A stretch of 64,000 nt of DNA from Gordius sp. MW1 (lineage: Eukaryota > Nematomorpha > Gordioida > Gordea > Gordiidae): assembly GCA_964036665.1 (NCBI GenBank), contig OZ038528.1, forward strand, positions 16,231,245 through 16,295,244. The letters run 5' to 3'. A model generated the notes under the pieces. The model was not told where the DNA came from. It saw only the letters and a list, made by a program, of their open reading frames with translations, and did not search any database. This document shows, in pieces, positions 34,330 through 47,667 of the stretch. The translations under genes and the position numbers were made by a program. Position 1 is the first letter of the stretch. Every line of letters begins with the position of its first letter.

Positions 34330-37234
34330 GTTGAGTTGAGAGACTATTCGAAGTTGAGGCGGCCGGGAGGGGATACTTTGTGGGGAAATTGAAGGCAGAG
34401 AAGGTTTTCCAAGCGGATCTGTTTTGCATTATGGGGATTATAGTATTCCACTCGTGGTTGAGAGAGCGGAGTTCAGAGAAAGTTTTGTGGATCCAGGATC
34501 CTCGACATTTTAGATTTCTTAGTTGGGGCGGTCTCCATAGTATTGATCTTAAGCAAATGTTTAGTCCATTGCGTCTAGTCTGGTGGGCTAAGAAGTTCCA
34601 CTTCCGTGATATTATTATGTTTTTAATAGGAGGGATTTCACAAAGGGTCCAAAGGTTTGGGTTGCTAATTACAACTGGGTAGAATATTTTTCAAATTATT
34701 CTTAGCATTTTATTTAGTTTGGTTTGGGCAGCTTTAAGAGTCGGGCCTTTTAGGGACCACGTTTCGCATCCATAGAGGAATATCGGTAGTATGGTGGTTT
34801 TGAATAGACGGAGGCGGGTTGGTAGAGCTAGTTCGTGAAATTTCCAGATCGAATAGCAGGAATAAAATCTCTTTAGTGCTTTAGCTATTTTATTAGAGGC
34901 ATCTTGGTGGGAGTATGTATCTGAAGAAAGGGTCACTCCTAAGTAGTTTATTGATTCTGAAAAGGGAACTAATGTGTTGTTGATAATCAAGGTAGTATTT
35001 TGGTGGGGTAAGTTAATAGATAGCATGTTAGACTTGCTTGGGTTAATTATTAAACCGGCTTTCTTGCATTCTAAGACGAACCTATCGGCAAAGTTCTGTG
35101 TTTTAAGAATTGAATCTGATACGATGCATAAATCGTCAGCAAAAAGCAGTGAGGACAGTTTGGTGCCGTTCATGTGGAGACCGTCGTAAGGCAGGGTGGA
35201 TCTTTTTATTATGAGATCCATTGCCGTGATGAAAAGTAGAGGAGATAGTGGACATCCCTGTCTAACTCCTAAATTGACTTGGATCGGGTTTGAGCGGTGG
35301 TGTAGATGTTTTATGACCACTTTCATATCCTTGTAGAGAAAGAAAATAAGTCTAATAATTTTTTTTGGAATTCCTAGTAGGCATAAAGATTCCCATATGT
35401 AAAGATGGGAGAGGGAGTCGAAAGCTTTTTGAATGTCGACAAATGTTAGCACTAAAGGTGATTTAGATTTAGAGGAGATGTCAATAATATTTTTAAGGGT
35501 AAAGATATGTTCAATTGTGGTTTTAGACTTACGAAAGCCGGCTTGGTTACTTTTTAAATTATCATCAATGAATGGATAAATCCTCCTGTATATTATTTTT
35601 ATAAAAACCTTGGAAATGTTATTTATGATTGTGATCCCCCTATAATTGTCGGGAAGAGATGGGTCTCCTTTTTTATAGATTTTACTAAGTAGACCAGTAG
35701 ACCAAGCGTGAGGGATGAGCTCTGGTTGCCAGATTTTTGTGAAGAGTTGATGCAAGAGTTCGCTAGACAGGGTGTAATCAGCCTTAAGGGCTTCAGCTGT
35801 GATTCTGTCTGCATCGGGAGCTTTATGAAGTTTGAGGGATTTTAAAACGGATTTTATTTCATTCATGGAGGGAGGTTCTAATCTGATACAAGGGGTGGTC
35901 GGTGTTTTAAAGTTGTTAATAAAGTCAAGGAATATGTCAGAACAGGGGATTGAGTAAGGACGATCTAGAATGGAACGAAAGTGGTTCTCCCAAGCCTCGG
36001 TTTGGATCAAAGAATCGTTGGAGCTATGTTCATTTTGTATTGTGTTGTAGTTATGTTTATCGGCAAATTTTGCAGTGATGTTCCTTAGAATTTTGTAAAG
36101 GGTGTGTGTATTGTTAGTACGAGCCGCAGATTCTGCTTCTTTTAGTTTGCTTGATAAGTAGTTAGCCTTGTCCTTTTTTATTGCAGCTTTGATCTTTTTT
36201 GTGAGTTCTTGGACCCATGCTTTTTTATTTCTAAGTGTCTTATCCTTAAAACGTTATAACGGGTCTCGAGTAAATTAATGGTATCGATGGAGAACCAGGA
36301 CTTGATGTTGACATGAAGGTTACTCTGGGATGGGGTAAAAAACTTCGCTAACAAGTCATTATGGTCATTGACTGAGAGAGGGGCAAGATCCCCAAGTGAC
36401 TTCGAGTCTGTTTGTAATGAGGGCACAAGCTGAGAGATGTCTCTGATTATGTTAGCTCCAGATGGGTATTTTTTAAGTTTTTTTGACGCGTGGAGAGAGG
36501 AGGGATTAATAAAGAGATCTGCTACGATTACAAAATGATCTGTATTTAAGATAGGCTGAATGGTGTGAAAGTTCTTTATCATTTTGTGGTTTCTTAATTG
36601 GCATATTATATGATCAATTTGGGTACCTCGGTGATTTTCGTTTTTTTGGTATGTGATTAGGTTTTTTAGAGGAAGGTCGGAAAAAGTTGAGGTTATCTTT
36701 AGTTTGTGATTGTAGCAGAATTTTTTGAGCAGTTTGCCATTTCGGTTAGTCGGACCTATAGAATTTGGGGCCAATTACCAATTTATTATCACCCAGTGAT
36801 CGTTGGACGGAGGCATTGAAGTCACCAACGAGGATATTAATATGTTTAACTTTCAATTTATCTGTGATGTTTTGCAGAAGGCATTCCATCGATTGAAAAT
36901 TTTTGGAAGAGGGGGGAGCGTAAACGTTAAAAATTGAAACACACCGATTTTTTATTTGTAGGTGAATGATTAAAAGTCTATTGTTCACGTAGTCAACGCT
37001 AATAACCTTGAGGTCGCGTTTGATAAATGTACCCACCCCTGTTGCAGATTCTTGGCCAGACTCGGTGGCGTAAAAAACATAATCGTTAACGGGGAGGGCT
37101 TTTCGATGTGGGTATCTTGTTTGTTGGACGCAGAAAATGTGAATGCAGTGGTGGGAGGCAAATAAAGTAAGGGCCTGCAAAGAACCTGGTTCCCTTAGCG
37201 TTTGGGTATTTAAAGATCCAAGTTTTAATATCAT
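34330..37234 (-). pseudogene. LINE endonuclease-reverse transcriptase, frameshifted
   Basis: The endonuclease starts LKLGSLNTQTLREPGS and continues with FCVQQTRYPHRK, SIFNVYAPPSS, NILVGDFNAS, QIDHIICQLRNH and NTDHFVIVADL. The RT shows KLHKAPDADRITAEALK, NYRGITIINNISKVF, QAGFRKSKTTIEHIF, VDIQKAFDSLSH, GVRQGCPLSPLLF and SSLLFADDLCIVSD (catalytic FADD near 35110-35150). The C-terminal part is FLYGCETWSLKG, then, in another frame, FPTKYPLPA before a stop near 34330. Frame changes lie near 36750, 36240 and 34690. The endonuclease has QQT where the family normally has QET; this Glu binds the metal, so its loss is a further sign of inactivity. Confidence 0.85.
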
Positions 37235-37640
37235 TATAATTGGAGGATAAGAGTTTGAAAGTCGGGGTGGAATGGAACCGAGTTAACAATGAATTTTAAT
37301 CCTTAATGAGCTGGCAGAAATGAAAGGTATTAAAATCAAACGTAGTTGTGTTTCGTATAATGTTAAAAATTCAGAAGTGAGAATGTATTTAAATTACTGG
37401 ATATAAATAAGACCTTTTTTGAAGAGGGGTGGGCGTAGACTTATCCTTATAGAGAGGGCGCCAATCTACTTCCCTCTGGTATTTATCGTGCGTATTAGTA
37501 TTGAAGCAGATCTCTTCCAGGAGCATTAAGCAGGAGAATAATATATTTGTTAAAAATAGAGTAGCTACATTATGACTGCTCGCAAGAAATAGACGTGGAG
37601 GGGAACGGGGCAACAGCTTTAACGCCAATAGAAAATCTTA

Positions 37641-39231
37641 TTTTTTTTAAACAACGACACCAGGCAAAAATTAAAACGGAGAGGCAATAACTAGACGTAC
37701 CCATAATAGCCTATTTACTCTAACCTTAACTTATTAAAGCCCGTAAAAACTATATTTTTCCATTGTAACTAGAACTCTTTAATGAGCCTACATTTCTTGA
37801 AATTATAGAAATGATGTCGGGACAACATTCCGTCGGAGCAAAATAAAGGGATTGCGTGCTCGACCATTTTAAACAAAGAAATCCGACTCGGCCCTTGATT
37901 TGCTTAGGGATAGGGACAATAATTAATAATATTGTACCAAATTGCAAATAATTTATAAAATAATTTTTCTCTAGTGTCTATCCAATCAGCTTTTGAAGCC
38001 TTTTGTAAGTTAATTATGATTTTTTTATCTTCTAATCTCATTCTTGAAATAATTTTATAAAGCATGATAATCTTTTTATGATGTCATAAAAATTATATCT
38101 TTCTGCTTACAATATATCCTTTGCTAATTAAATTCCATTGAATAAACTATTTCAACATAGCAAATCCTTTTTAAGCAATTTATTTAATAAGAATATTAAA
38201 TTATATTTTTATTAATTTAATTTGCATTTTGTATCATTTATTATTTTTCACATTTATGAATATTTAAGATGTAAATTTTGACATTAAAAACTAATGTTTA
38301 TATTTGGTGTTATGAAATTATTATTAATTTTGTAGGTGTATCCATTGATAGTGTGATGGCCATTAGGGTAAAACTTTATAAATCTTTCCTATTTAGTAAT
38401 TATTTAATGATTGTATATGGCAACCTAAACATGAATTATTTTTTGTTTGCTACTTGATATATGGGTTAATTATTGGAAAAAAGATGGGGAATAATGGTAA
38501 ATGATAGCTTAAATGTTTTAATATATAAACATATACAAGAGTTTAAAATTATCGTAGTAACCTTATCAAATTTTAGGTTCACAATACCATGATCACTGCA
38601 GTAAATTATATTTCTTCATTTCAAATAATCAGAGTAAATGTTTAATAGACAATAGAGGGTTGCCATCATTGGCTTACATATGGAATGTTTTAATTAATAA
38701 AATTTATCAGAAGGACTCCTGTATCAGAAAGATAATGTGCAATTGCTAAAGATTTTGGTTGAAATTCAAACTCCTCAACTATTTTCAATTGTTTGGGCCA
38801 CCCAAAAATTTTCAAAGCATCCCTACCCCCCAAACCTTTAAAAACTCGAGTAAAATGTCCAAAATTATAATAATAAACAAAAAACTTGAACCTTTTTAAT
38901 AATGTAGCTGATATTAAATAGCCTTACATCCCTTGTCAGAACTTCAGGCTTCTTAATTTTCCCTAATCTAAAGCATTATCTAGGCCCCCTACATTTATTT
39001 TATACTAGCAGATAATTGTGGTGGCCTGTTAAATTATTCTAATAAGTCATTTATCATTTAAATTAAAATGGCTTATCCCATTCAATGGGCCAGGGGTTTT
39101 GCAAATTTGGGATTTCTAACTCAAACTTCGCCCAACCTGACCCGTCCAAATCAATTCATATAATTTGGCCTAAAATTAATGCTTTTTATTAAAAAAACAA
39201 ATAAAGATGCCCTTTCTTAACACATATTTAA
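37641..39231. other. intergenic, no gene seen
   Basis: AT-rich sequence with no long frame and no repeat structure I could define. Confidence 0.45.
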
Positions 39232-39469
39232 AAATTAAACAAGATAATAACCCGAGAATGCCGCAAATTAGATAATTAGTGCCTTCTAGGGGCACTTTTT
39301 AATTAGATACTACTTACTTTTTTAGCATTTGACTTGAATAACGTTTTGTTCTTAGGAGAGATCATTTTTATGTTTATGTTAATTAAATTGCCCTAGATGG
39401 TAGTAACTAGGGTTAAGTTATTATCTAATTTGCTGCACTCGTCCAACTGGTTATTATCTTGTTTAATTA
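39232..39469. repeat. inverted repeat, about 55-bp arms
   Basis: AATTAAACAAGATAATAACC at about 39233 and GCAAATTAGATAAT at about 39263 recur inverted at 39409-39469. About 130 bases separate the arms. It may be a small foldback element or the ends of a MITE. Confidence 0.6.
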
Positions 39470-39789
39470 TAAGAACAGACCGCAATGATTTTATTATTAA
39501 TTAACTTCTTACCCGACTTAAAATCAATATTTTTTTAACTAACATATTGGTGGGCATAAAAAACATTAAATGCAATTCCTTGAAACCTGGCTTTTAGGTC
39601 ATTTATTTTGCCAAGTGCCCTCCAGCTTTAATTTGCATTTTTTGATGGGTCAATGAAAAGAATTGGACCTTTTTAAAAGTAGGAATTTTTTTAATTTTAA
39701 TATTATTTCGACCGTTTTTAACTCTCAGGTCAGGTTCATCCCCCAATTATTGTTGTGAAAAATATTGAAATTCTGTATAATTTATGAAA

Positions 39790-39905
39790 ATGCAAGGATG
39801 TAGCCAGGGGAAGCTTCCTTATTTTTTTTATATTTGATGTAGTCAAATGAACATTTTGACCGTTCATAAATCATTGTCGATCTTTTATGCCCCCCCCCCC
39901 CTAAA
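39790..39905. mobile_element. MITE remnant, GTAGCCAGG family
   Basis: GTAGCCAGGGG at the left and a 12-C run with CTAAATGA at the right match the family plan. The right inverted end is lost. Confidence 0.4.
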
Positions 39906-39930
39906 TGATATCACTGCGCATATGGATCTG

Positions 39931-40405
39931 AGAGACCAGAAATATCTTACATTTTAATTTTTGGGCGGCCCCGGGCGGGCGCGCTGATAAGATTCGGGCA
40001 TAATTCTTAGTAAATTATCTTGTTACTTTTTTATTAGATTGTATATCGCGTTCGCGAATGCTGCCACCCCCCATGTTAAATCTTTGCCCCACTCCATCGT
40101 GCTTGATCTTAACTCTTAATTAGATAAAATTTTATTAATCAGGCTGGGCAGCTTTAATGGTTCGGGCATGGCCGAGCGGACACTTAGAAGGGTTACAGGC
40201 GGACAATTTAATGAAAAATTTGGACCGGGCCGGGTTAGGGCAGAAAAATTTAAACAAATCTGACCTCTGTTTGGGATCTCGTAAATTCGGGACTAACGGG
40301 CAAATTTAATATTTCGGGCCGGGCAATTCGGGGACGGGCAATGAAGTTAAAAAATTGAATTGGTGCCGGGTTCGGGCAGACAATTTCAAACAAATCTGGC
40401 CTCTG
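39931..40405. mobile_element. CCGGGC-rich elements, CAGAGGTCAGATTTG family, two joined copies
   Basis: The left end is AGAGACCAGAAAT. Two successive right ends, ACAAATCTGACCTCTG (to 40269) and ACAAATCTGGCCTCTG (to 40405), each follow a CCGGGTT...GGGCAGA block. This indicates one element within or beside another of the same family. Orientation is opposite to 9562-9916. Confidence 0.5.
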
Positions 40406-41904
40406 ATGGATCTTGCCTTTGGTATAAAAGACTTGTATGTCTTAATATATATGGAATTCGGTTTCGGATTCACATTGTTAAGGAACTTTTTCAATTGAAA
40501 TTATCAAAGAAAATTATTATGTAACTTGTGATTCACTATTGGTTACAATGTCAAATAACTTAAATAATGCCCTTATATATAAAAATCCCATATAATTTGT
40601 TGAATACAGTGGAAACTAAACGAAAAGTTTGCACCTCGCATTTCGCTGTAATATATGCGTCGAAGTTGCTCATTTTTCCTAATCCCAAATCTTATAAAGT
40701 GGACCGATCGATTTAAAATAACTGTCATATATAGCACGTCTTTTGATGTGTTAACATGTATTAGATAACCTTTTCTAATTTTGGTAGTCTTTAAATATAT
40801 CCGATTTTAACATGATCCCCGAGGTATGGTAATTGACTCGCTGCAAAATCGAATAAAAGCACAATCTACCATGGGAAGTGGATAACATTTATACGTAATA
40901 CCACCACCCACAATATTATCATATATGTTTAGCGAATTAAAATGTTGATTTTTATTACCGAAAATAACATTGTCGTCGCCATGCCTACCAAGACCACAGC
41001 GCGGTGGGGATTCACATTTAACAGAAATCTTATCTTTCCCAAAGTGATGAGGCTTTTAAGTTAAAACTGGATACGACAACGTCTCCTCCCCTCCCTCCCC
41101 CGCAATTGAACTCTCCCTTTGACATGGCCCAAGGTCGTGAATGACTCGCCTTTCTTTATTCCACCGTCCTATATACTAACTTTGTCTCATTAATTACCAT
41201 TTGGCTTGAAAGAGGGTTGTAGTGGTAGGTAGTTCATTGAATATCGAAGGGCCCGTCTTAATATACGATTCAACTTCAAGCGCCATATTTTTGTTTGTCT
41301 AAATATGCGATATACATGTCGTGGAATCAACGATTTTAGTTTACTTACCATATGAATATGCATTAATAAGCGTAATTAAAGGATAAATATTTGATTTATG
41401 AGCAAAAACACAAAAACAGAACAAAAATGAAGTGACGCTCTTATTAAGACGCGGCTATGTTTTAGCATGCATTCGCTTTTTTAATCTAGATTCAAAATAG
41501 CGTATTAAGACGCACCCTAACATTTATTGTTTGTCGCGCGGTGTTGGTGTTAGCCTCGAGCTGGGGGCCAATTAATTATACTTGGATTTGATCATTTTTG
41601 GCGCGCCTTTACTAATGAAATGTAAGAGTCCCTAAATCATTCGTGGTGACTCCGAATTTACAGGCGCGTCGTTTTTTTTTGCAGACTTTGAAGTGGACTG
41701 AGGTTAATATTTGGCACGGGCAATAATTAATATGTGATTAGCAAAAACTGCATTCATTGACATAGTTTCTCTTGACTAACCCGTATTGGTTCTCTCATGT
41801 AATGTTTGCGTTTATTTTGAGCAATCAAAATAAGTGATTAGATTTCCATAACCTCGATTAATATTGTTTGCTCTACAGGTTAGTTTGAAAGTGTTGTGAC
41901 CTAA
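40406..41904. other. intergenic, no gene seen
   Basis: Mixed AT-rich sequence. No frame longer than 60 codons and no clear repeat ends. Confidence 0.45.
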
Positions 41905-42055
41905 CCCAAGGGACTAGCCAGGAGGTAAATTTGAGAGTGGGGGGGCAAAGCAAAATAATATTTTTAGATCATATTTTCATTAAATTTCAAAAAAGTTTAA
42001 GATTAGGGGTCACACACAGTTGTTTCCCCTGCCCGATCTTGCGCCACGCCCTTGA
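41905..42055. mobile_element. degenerate MITE, GGGCGTAGCCAGG family
   Basis: ACTAGCCAGGAGG at the left, a G-run at 41939-41945, and GCGCCACGCCCTTG at the right follow the family pattern. Confidence 0.4.
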
Positions 42056-42833
42056 ATCCAAATGGAAACTTCGCTCCAAATAAATTAATCTTTGTTAACT
42101 TTCCGAGAAAAACAACTCTTCTTTTTGTGTTGTATTCATTTAAATGTTTGGGGTTTTAAGTCTCTAAATTGCTAGGTGTTATCTTTTGCTTTTAAATAAA
42201 CTAGAATTCAGTCCCTTCTAAAAGTTCACTATGTATAACATCTACAAGAAACACAATTAACAACTTTCTTGCTCCTACACAAGCAATTTTAATAAATCAC
42301 GGCTAATCAATTTATCTTTATAAGTAAAAGGAATACTTCAACCTTGTTGTTTAAAGTTGTTGGTATACATTTTGATTTTGTAACTTTTTTAGCAATAAAA
42401 GTAGGCCGAAATAATTGATCAATTGCGGGTATAAATCTCGCCGCAATTGCAATAATAAGCCGATCTAGTCTCCGTGGACTTATGTTTTAAACTATTTATC
42501 AATTATTAATTGTTTCTAATATCGGACGATCTTAAATCGAGTAAAAATATTACCCAAATTGTTACACGAGTTGTCTTTTTTTGCTCAATCCAATGTCATA
42601 CTTAATTCTCACTATTGTTGCACAAAGTTGTATTGTGTTTGTAATGTAGAGTCAGTGTTCATGCGCCTTAGAATTGTTAAACATCTTTGCTCACAATAGC
42701 TTCGCATGGTTGAATAGTAGGTCTATCTAGACCAGTTACTATGGTTGGCTGATGATACCTACTAAAATTAGGTAATTAATGTGTTGCAAGTTTGTAATTT
42801 ACCACGGTTAAACATATAAATCGTAAAGACTAG
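42056..42833. other. intergenic, no gene seen
   Basis: AT-rich sequence without coding or repeat signal. Confidence 0.45.
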
Positions 42834-42993
42834 AGTGTTGTAAAAATGGCTGGGGTTTGTTTGGTCGACCATTGGTTTTAGTCGATTAAACACAAGCATA
42901 CCAAGGGTTTTTCTGTTCTGTTTTCCTAGTCGACCGTTAGTTTTAGTAAAATCAAAGTTCGACCAAACAAAACCCAGCCGTTTTTACAACACT
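42834..42993. mobile_element. palindromic MITE, AGTGTTGTAAAAA family, copy 1
   Basis: The 160-bp element is almost a full inverted repeat. AGTGTTGTAAAAATGGCTGG at the left pairs with CCAGCCGTTTTTACAACACT at the right, and TTTGTTTGGTCGACC pairs with the inner part. A transcript would fold into a long hairpin. Copy 2 lies at 49151-49293 and a decayed one near 57735-57860. No TSD is clear for this copy. Confidence 0.78.
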
Positions 42994-43003
42994 AATAGAG
43001 ACC

Positions 43004-43171
43004 ATGTGTGTAGTTAGGGGGAGGCAGGGAGGGGCGGCTATTCCCTCTTAATTTAGAAAATTTTAAAAACTTATGATTATGGGTAAAATTTCAAAAATGA
43101 TCATTATGCTTGCCCCCCCCCCCAGATCATTATTACCTCCTTCTAGTTGCATTTCTGGCTACTCCTTCATA
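43004..43171. mobile_element. degenerate MITE, GGGCGTAGCCAGG family
   Basis: GTGTGTAGTTAGGGGGAGGC at the left and a run of 11 C followed by TTTCTGGCTACTCC at the right match the family plan. Confidence 0.45.
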
Positions 43172-43270
43172 GAGTAGAGCCCTTTCAAAGGCCGAGAGAA
43201 AGTTTTGGATGAGGTAGTTACATTTAGCATTCATTTGTTGCCTTGTCTATTATTCCCATCCCCTTAGAAA

Positions 43271-43395
43271 TAGGGATCTGCATAGTCACTTTTTTCAACC
43301 CGCATATTACCCGACTCAAAAAATGTTACAATTTTTAACTCGACCCGAAAGCATTTAAATCCGACTCGGGTTTCGAGTCACCCGTGCAGGTCAAT
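43271..43395. mobile_element. short hAT-like CCCGAC element
   Basis: The left end TAGGGATCTGCATAGTCAC and right end CCCGTGCAGGTCAATA enclose CCCGACTC words, as in the family at 17292. The ends are imperfect and no TSD is seen. Confidence 0.4.
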
Positions 43396-43456
43396 AATTA
43401 GAAGATATACTTATATGTCGTCTTCTAAACTTTGTTAATGCATTTGCTATATAAAA

Positions 43457-44559
43457 TAGAGATCTGCAACAGGCCGTTTTTAGAAATCCGGCCCGCCCGT
43501 ACCCCTTTTCAAAACTTTAAGGCCCGTCCGAGCCCGCCCGTAGTTTTTTTTCAACACTTCAGGCTCGTCCGAGCCCGCCCGTAAATTTTTTAGGCCCGTC
43601 TAAGCCCGTCTATAAATTTTTCAGGCCCGTTCGTACCCGTTTAGAAAAACGTCAGGCCCGCCAAAACGCGTTCACATTTTTTTAAAGAAAAGATGAACAA
43701 AATTTTATTTTATTTTTTGACATATTCATAAAGAACTAATTATCATGTAAAAAAATAAATCATCAATTATTTCTGCAATTAATACACCTAAAAATTTCAA
43801 TATAGTACTACCATTAAATTACTTTAAAAAATTACATGAGAATATTCTACTTTTAACAATTTACTTCTATTTGATTAATTTAAGTTAATACACCTAAGAA
43901 GTTAGAATATTAACATTAAATTTAAATACTTTAATAAAATAACATGAGAATATTCAACTTTCAATTAGCAGTTTACATTGATTTGATTAAATATCAGTTA
44001 ATATACCTAAGTTTTAGATTAGAACAAAAAGATTTTTTAAATTATATGGCCCTAATAAATATACCAGTAAATTTTGTGATTAAATTAATAACAAATATTT
44101 TAATTTTGGTGCATTGTAACTAAGTAATTGAATTTACTTATAAAAAATATACGAAGCTATAATCATAAATTATGTAAACGAAAATCTAGCAATTAGAATA
44201 AAAACGATTAGTGTCAAATTTAGCGCTTGAAATGGGAATGAATGCTACAGGATATACAAAAATTAAAGGTTAAAAAAATTGAGCAATTAATAATCTATAT
44301 ATTTAATAAAAATCAGATATTTATATAATTATCTGACTTTTAAGAACCGTTGTAATCCTAATCCATGACCGTTTATATAATCTTTGGCCCGTTCAAGCCT
44401 GTTAAAAGATTTCAGACGGCCCGAGCCCGTTCCATTAATTGTTAAGCCCGTCCTGGCCTGGCCCGTTGAAATTTTTATGATACAAAGCCCGTCCGTACCC
44501 GCCCGCGGGACGGGCTTTTAGGCTCGTCCGCGAGCCGGGCATGCCCGTGCAGATCTCTA
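43457..44559. mobile_element. hAT-type MITE with CCCGCCCGT subterminal repeats
   Basis: The 1103-bp element has ends TAGAGATCTGCA and TGCAGATCTCTA. The flanking 8-mers ATATAAAA (43449-43456) and ATAAAAAA (44560-44567) agree at seven of eight positions, fitting a hAT TSD. Both subterminal zones repeat AGCCCGCCCGTA-like words, while the middle is plain AT-rich sequence without a transposase. Confidence 0.75.
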
Positions 44560-44734
44560 ATAAAAAAGACTTTTTACAACGAGCAGATTAATTAGGCCTG
44601 GCGGGCCTTTAATATTTATACACCTTTGGTTCTGATATCTTCTTACCCCACGAAAAGGGTGTAACACAATTTATAATTTAGTGGGACGCTCGATCATACT
44701 ACTACTAAAAATATTTCATGTATCTTATCGCTAG

Positions 44735-45084
44735 CAGAAATCATTTTATTGTTTAAATTTTTCTATTCGATCTCGGCTCGGTTTGAACTAAATTTCCTAT
44801 CCGAACATTTCTATCCGCCTAGCCATACGCGAATCATTAGAGCTGCTCTACCCAAAATGATCATTTTTAAAGCTTATATTGTCATATTATTTTCCAAATT
44901 CAAAATTAGAATATTTTTAGATAAGAACTGCGATCAATAAATATTAAATAATTAAATAAAAATGTGACAAAATGATACACAATATAAAAAAATCCCTAAA
45001 CCCCGATTTGCCCTAATCTTGTTATGGTGGGTCGGGCGGGCAAGGTCGTGCAGCGGCCCTGGCTGGACTTTTCTGGTCTCTGAT
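44735..45084. mobile_element. CAGAGGTCAGATTTG-family element, degenerate
   Basis: TTTAAATTTTTCTATTCG, GAATCATTAGAGCTGC and a right end TTTTCTGGTCTCTGA follow the order seen at 9562-9916. The left end is eroded. Confidence 0.45.
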
Positions 45085-47667
45085 TGCATAATTAACCAAA
45101 TGAAATATATTTTTGATTTTAAATTAAATGAACGGTGGAAATTTGTAGCTAATAACAATTATTTGACATATACGTTTTATTAAACGTATCGTTTTGTCCT
45201 CAGTCCAGGCTGACATAAGAATTTTTATTTCAACTTTTAACCATTTGTCATTATTGTCGTATGTTTGAAAATTTCGAATGATATTAGTTTAACTTATATT
45301 ATCCAAAGTTGACGCCTGACGTCTTTAGTTATACCTTGGAGCTTATCCAATTTTAAACCACACGCAGGTTAAATTTATGTAAACAATCATATGGCAATGA
45401 TCCCTTAACATATCATATTTGAATGTTTACCAGCGTATTAAAAAGCGACATTTTGGATAATAAATGGTTTACCACTTTTATTTTCAGTTTATTTTAAACT
45501 TTTGGAAGTACGCACGTTGAAATTTTTCGCTCGTCCCTAATTATTATTTACACGTCTCATTTGTTCATGAGCATAACCAGGATTTAGGGCTAGACCCAAT
45601 GATAAAACTATCCACTCTCGACTTTTTATTAAATGTAAAACTAAGTTGATTTGGGGGGGGGGGGGGCGGGGTCAGTTGTCTCCCCTTGGCTACGGTTTCG
45701 TGTTGGCGAATATTTTGAACATTAATCACGAGTTACTGGCTTTAAAATTTGCTCAGAGTGTTAGATAGTTGAACCGTACTCGTCGATTATTATGCTAATA
45801 TCAGAGGAGCTAATATAAATGTGACGTTTTCTAAGCAATCAATAATATTGCGGGGGAAGGGGATTTAACCTTATTCTCAATGTGTGTCGTGATGTGATCG
45901 TAATACATACATAGACTGCTCTAGCGGCTTTAATTACGATAATGTATGTGCATTTAGAACTTTTCTTACTCTCTATATGATGTCATCATCGTTCTGCATC
46001 GCAACTTCACTATTGATTGAATATTCCTGATTTGTGATGGTGGTGCCAATGGCTCACGGGGGGGGGATAGTGATTTGAGATAAAAAACATTTGAAATTGC
46101 ATTTGGATTGTGGAAATGTGACTTGTAAAATCATTTCATTGAATTTAAGTGAGTATATAAAATTATTCACCTTTTTATTGATTTCTACTCAGCGCTAAAC
46201 ACGACTTTTTGAAGTTAGGCAACTGATTACAGATTTCAGTTAGAGCTTATGTTATTTTTTAGAACTTGAGTTGAAACATGAATTTTCTGGACTTTGGCCA
46301 GAATATTCGCAATTTAGATCAGTTGTTGTAATGCCTGCGCACTAACACTAATATTTTTAATAGTCTTTTATAGTTTTGACCTTAAAAGCAAAATCGTTTA
46401 ACGCAACATTTTTAAAAACATAATGTCTTTTCCCAAACTACAGCCTCGAGTATCTTTTATTAAAATGGCGTTGTCCGTTTTAAGATTAGCCCTTTTATTA
46501 TTGCAAATTTATGGGGGAAAAAATTTTAAACTCCCATTTGTTGTCTCTTTCTTTAGCATTACAAATGGATTGCTAAATATTTTTTACCTCGATCACATTG
46601 GGACACTCTATTTTGTCATAATATACGATGTATTTAAAAATAAGCTACTTTTATTGATCCCTGAAAGGAACTCATATGATAACAATAGTATATTCTTTCC
46701 TGCATGTGCATTTGAAATTTGGCCTAAGTAAGCATAACGCGTAAAAAAACAAGACTACAATTAAAGGTATAACCTTTTTGTTAGCTTAGCGCGTTCAAAA
46801 ATCTTTCTCATTGAGCCTTGTATATGGTGGATCTTTGAAATGCTTCATATCTAACTATTACTCAAGAAGGCGGCTCTTTCTCTAATTTTTAAGTTCTGGT
46901 CTGTATTTGGCGAAACCATAGCGCACCATAGCGTTAAGCTTACAATTAACATCAAATTCTCCCGCTTTACTGCAATAGAATAATCGATTTGAGTGAATCA
47001 AAAACACGTAAATTTACCCTATCAAGTTCATATATGGTCAGTAGAATAATAAAATCAAAAACAAAAATATAACGTTTTGAATTTTCAAGAGCTTTAAATA
47101 TGTAACAAGAATCTAAATTTATTTTCCTTTAGTATTAATAGACTTTTTATAGGCCCCCGAGTCGATAGTTTCCTATTGATTGATTGTCTATATTAATTTA
47201 AATTCCCGTCGATTGAGACGTGATTTAATTTTTGCCGTTGACACGATTTAGCACCTAGCTGCCTTCATAAAATAATTGAGCCAAGGGTGAAACTCTAAAT
47301 TAGCTAAATTTAAATTTCTTTCACCCAACCCAACTTGCGTAAAATTGCGTGGATTGCTCCTGTCACCTACAACGAGTTTATCAAATCAAATTAAAAAATT
47401 TCTTTAATTTTTTGGTTTTTTATACCGTTAGTTAAGTAGAACGTGTCGATAGATGTTATTATGATGCCTACTTATTAGATGCAATGCGCCTTGAAGTAGC
47501 ACTTGTGGCCTTAGTTATTAATATTATTTTTATTCATAAGCCCAATCTTTACCTTGTGACGATCGAGTAATAAGTGCAGCCTATTTTAAAATTGAAACAT
47601 AACTTTGATAGTTTTTGGGCTCTGGGATTGGGTTGCAATTGACTTTGGAGGATCGTGACCGAATCCA
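45085..47667. other. intergenic, no supported gene
   Basis: AT-rich sequence. 45572-45710 looks like another remnant of the GTAGCCAGG family (GCATAACCAGGATTT, a 13-G run at about 45653-45665, CCTTGGCTACGG). A 102-codon frame at 46423-46731 is hydrophobic and unrelated to anything I know. I do not accept it as a gene. Confidence 0.45.

Larger units (their letters stand above)
33663..37640 (-). mobile_element. second APE-type LINE with (TACA)n-like 3' tail
   Basis: On the minus strand the order is a 5' region from about 37640, one long endonuclease-RT frame (37234-34330), a 3' UTR of about 650 bases and a terminal microsatellite (ATAC)n at 33690-33663. Simple-repeat tails are common in CR1/L2/RTE-type LINEs. 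The 5' limit is a guess, since no TSD could be paired. The clade is not certain: the RT is clearly different from the RTE-like one at 29463-32529. Confidence 0.75.

Noticed and set aside
46423-46731. 102-codon hydrophobic plus-strand frame
   Set aside because: No recognisable domain, AT-driven composition (Phe, Leu, Ile, Lys), no splice or expression context.
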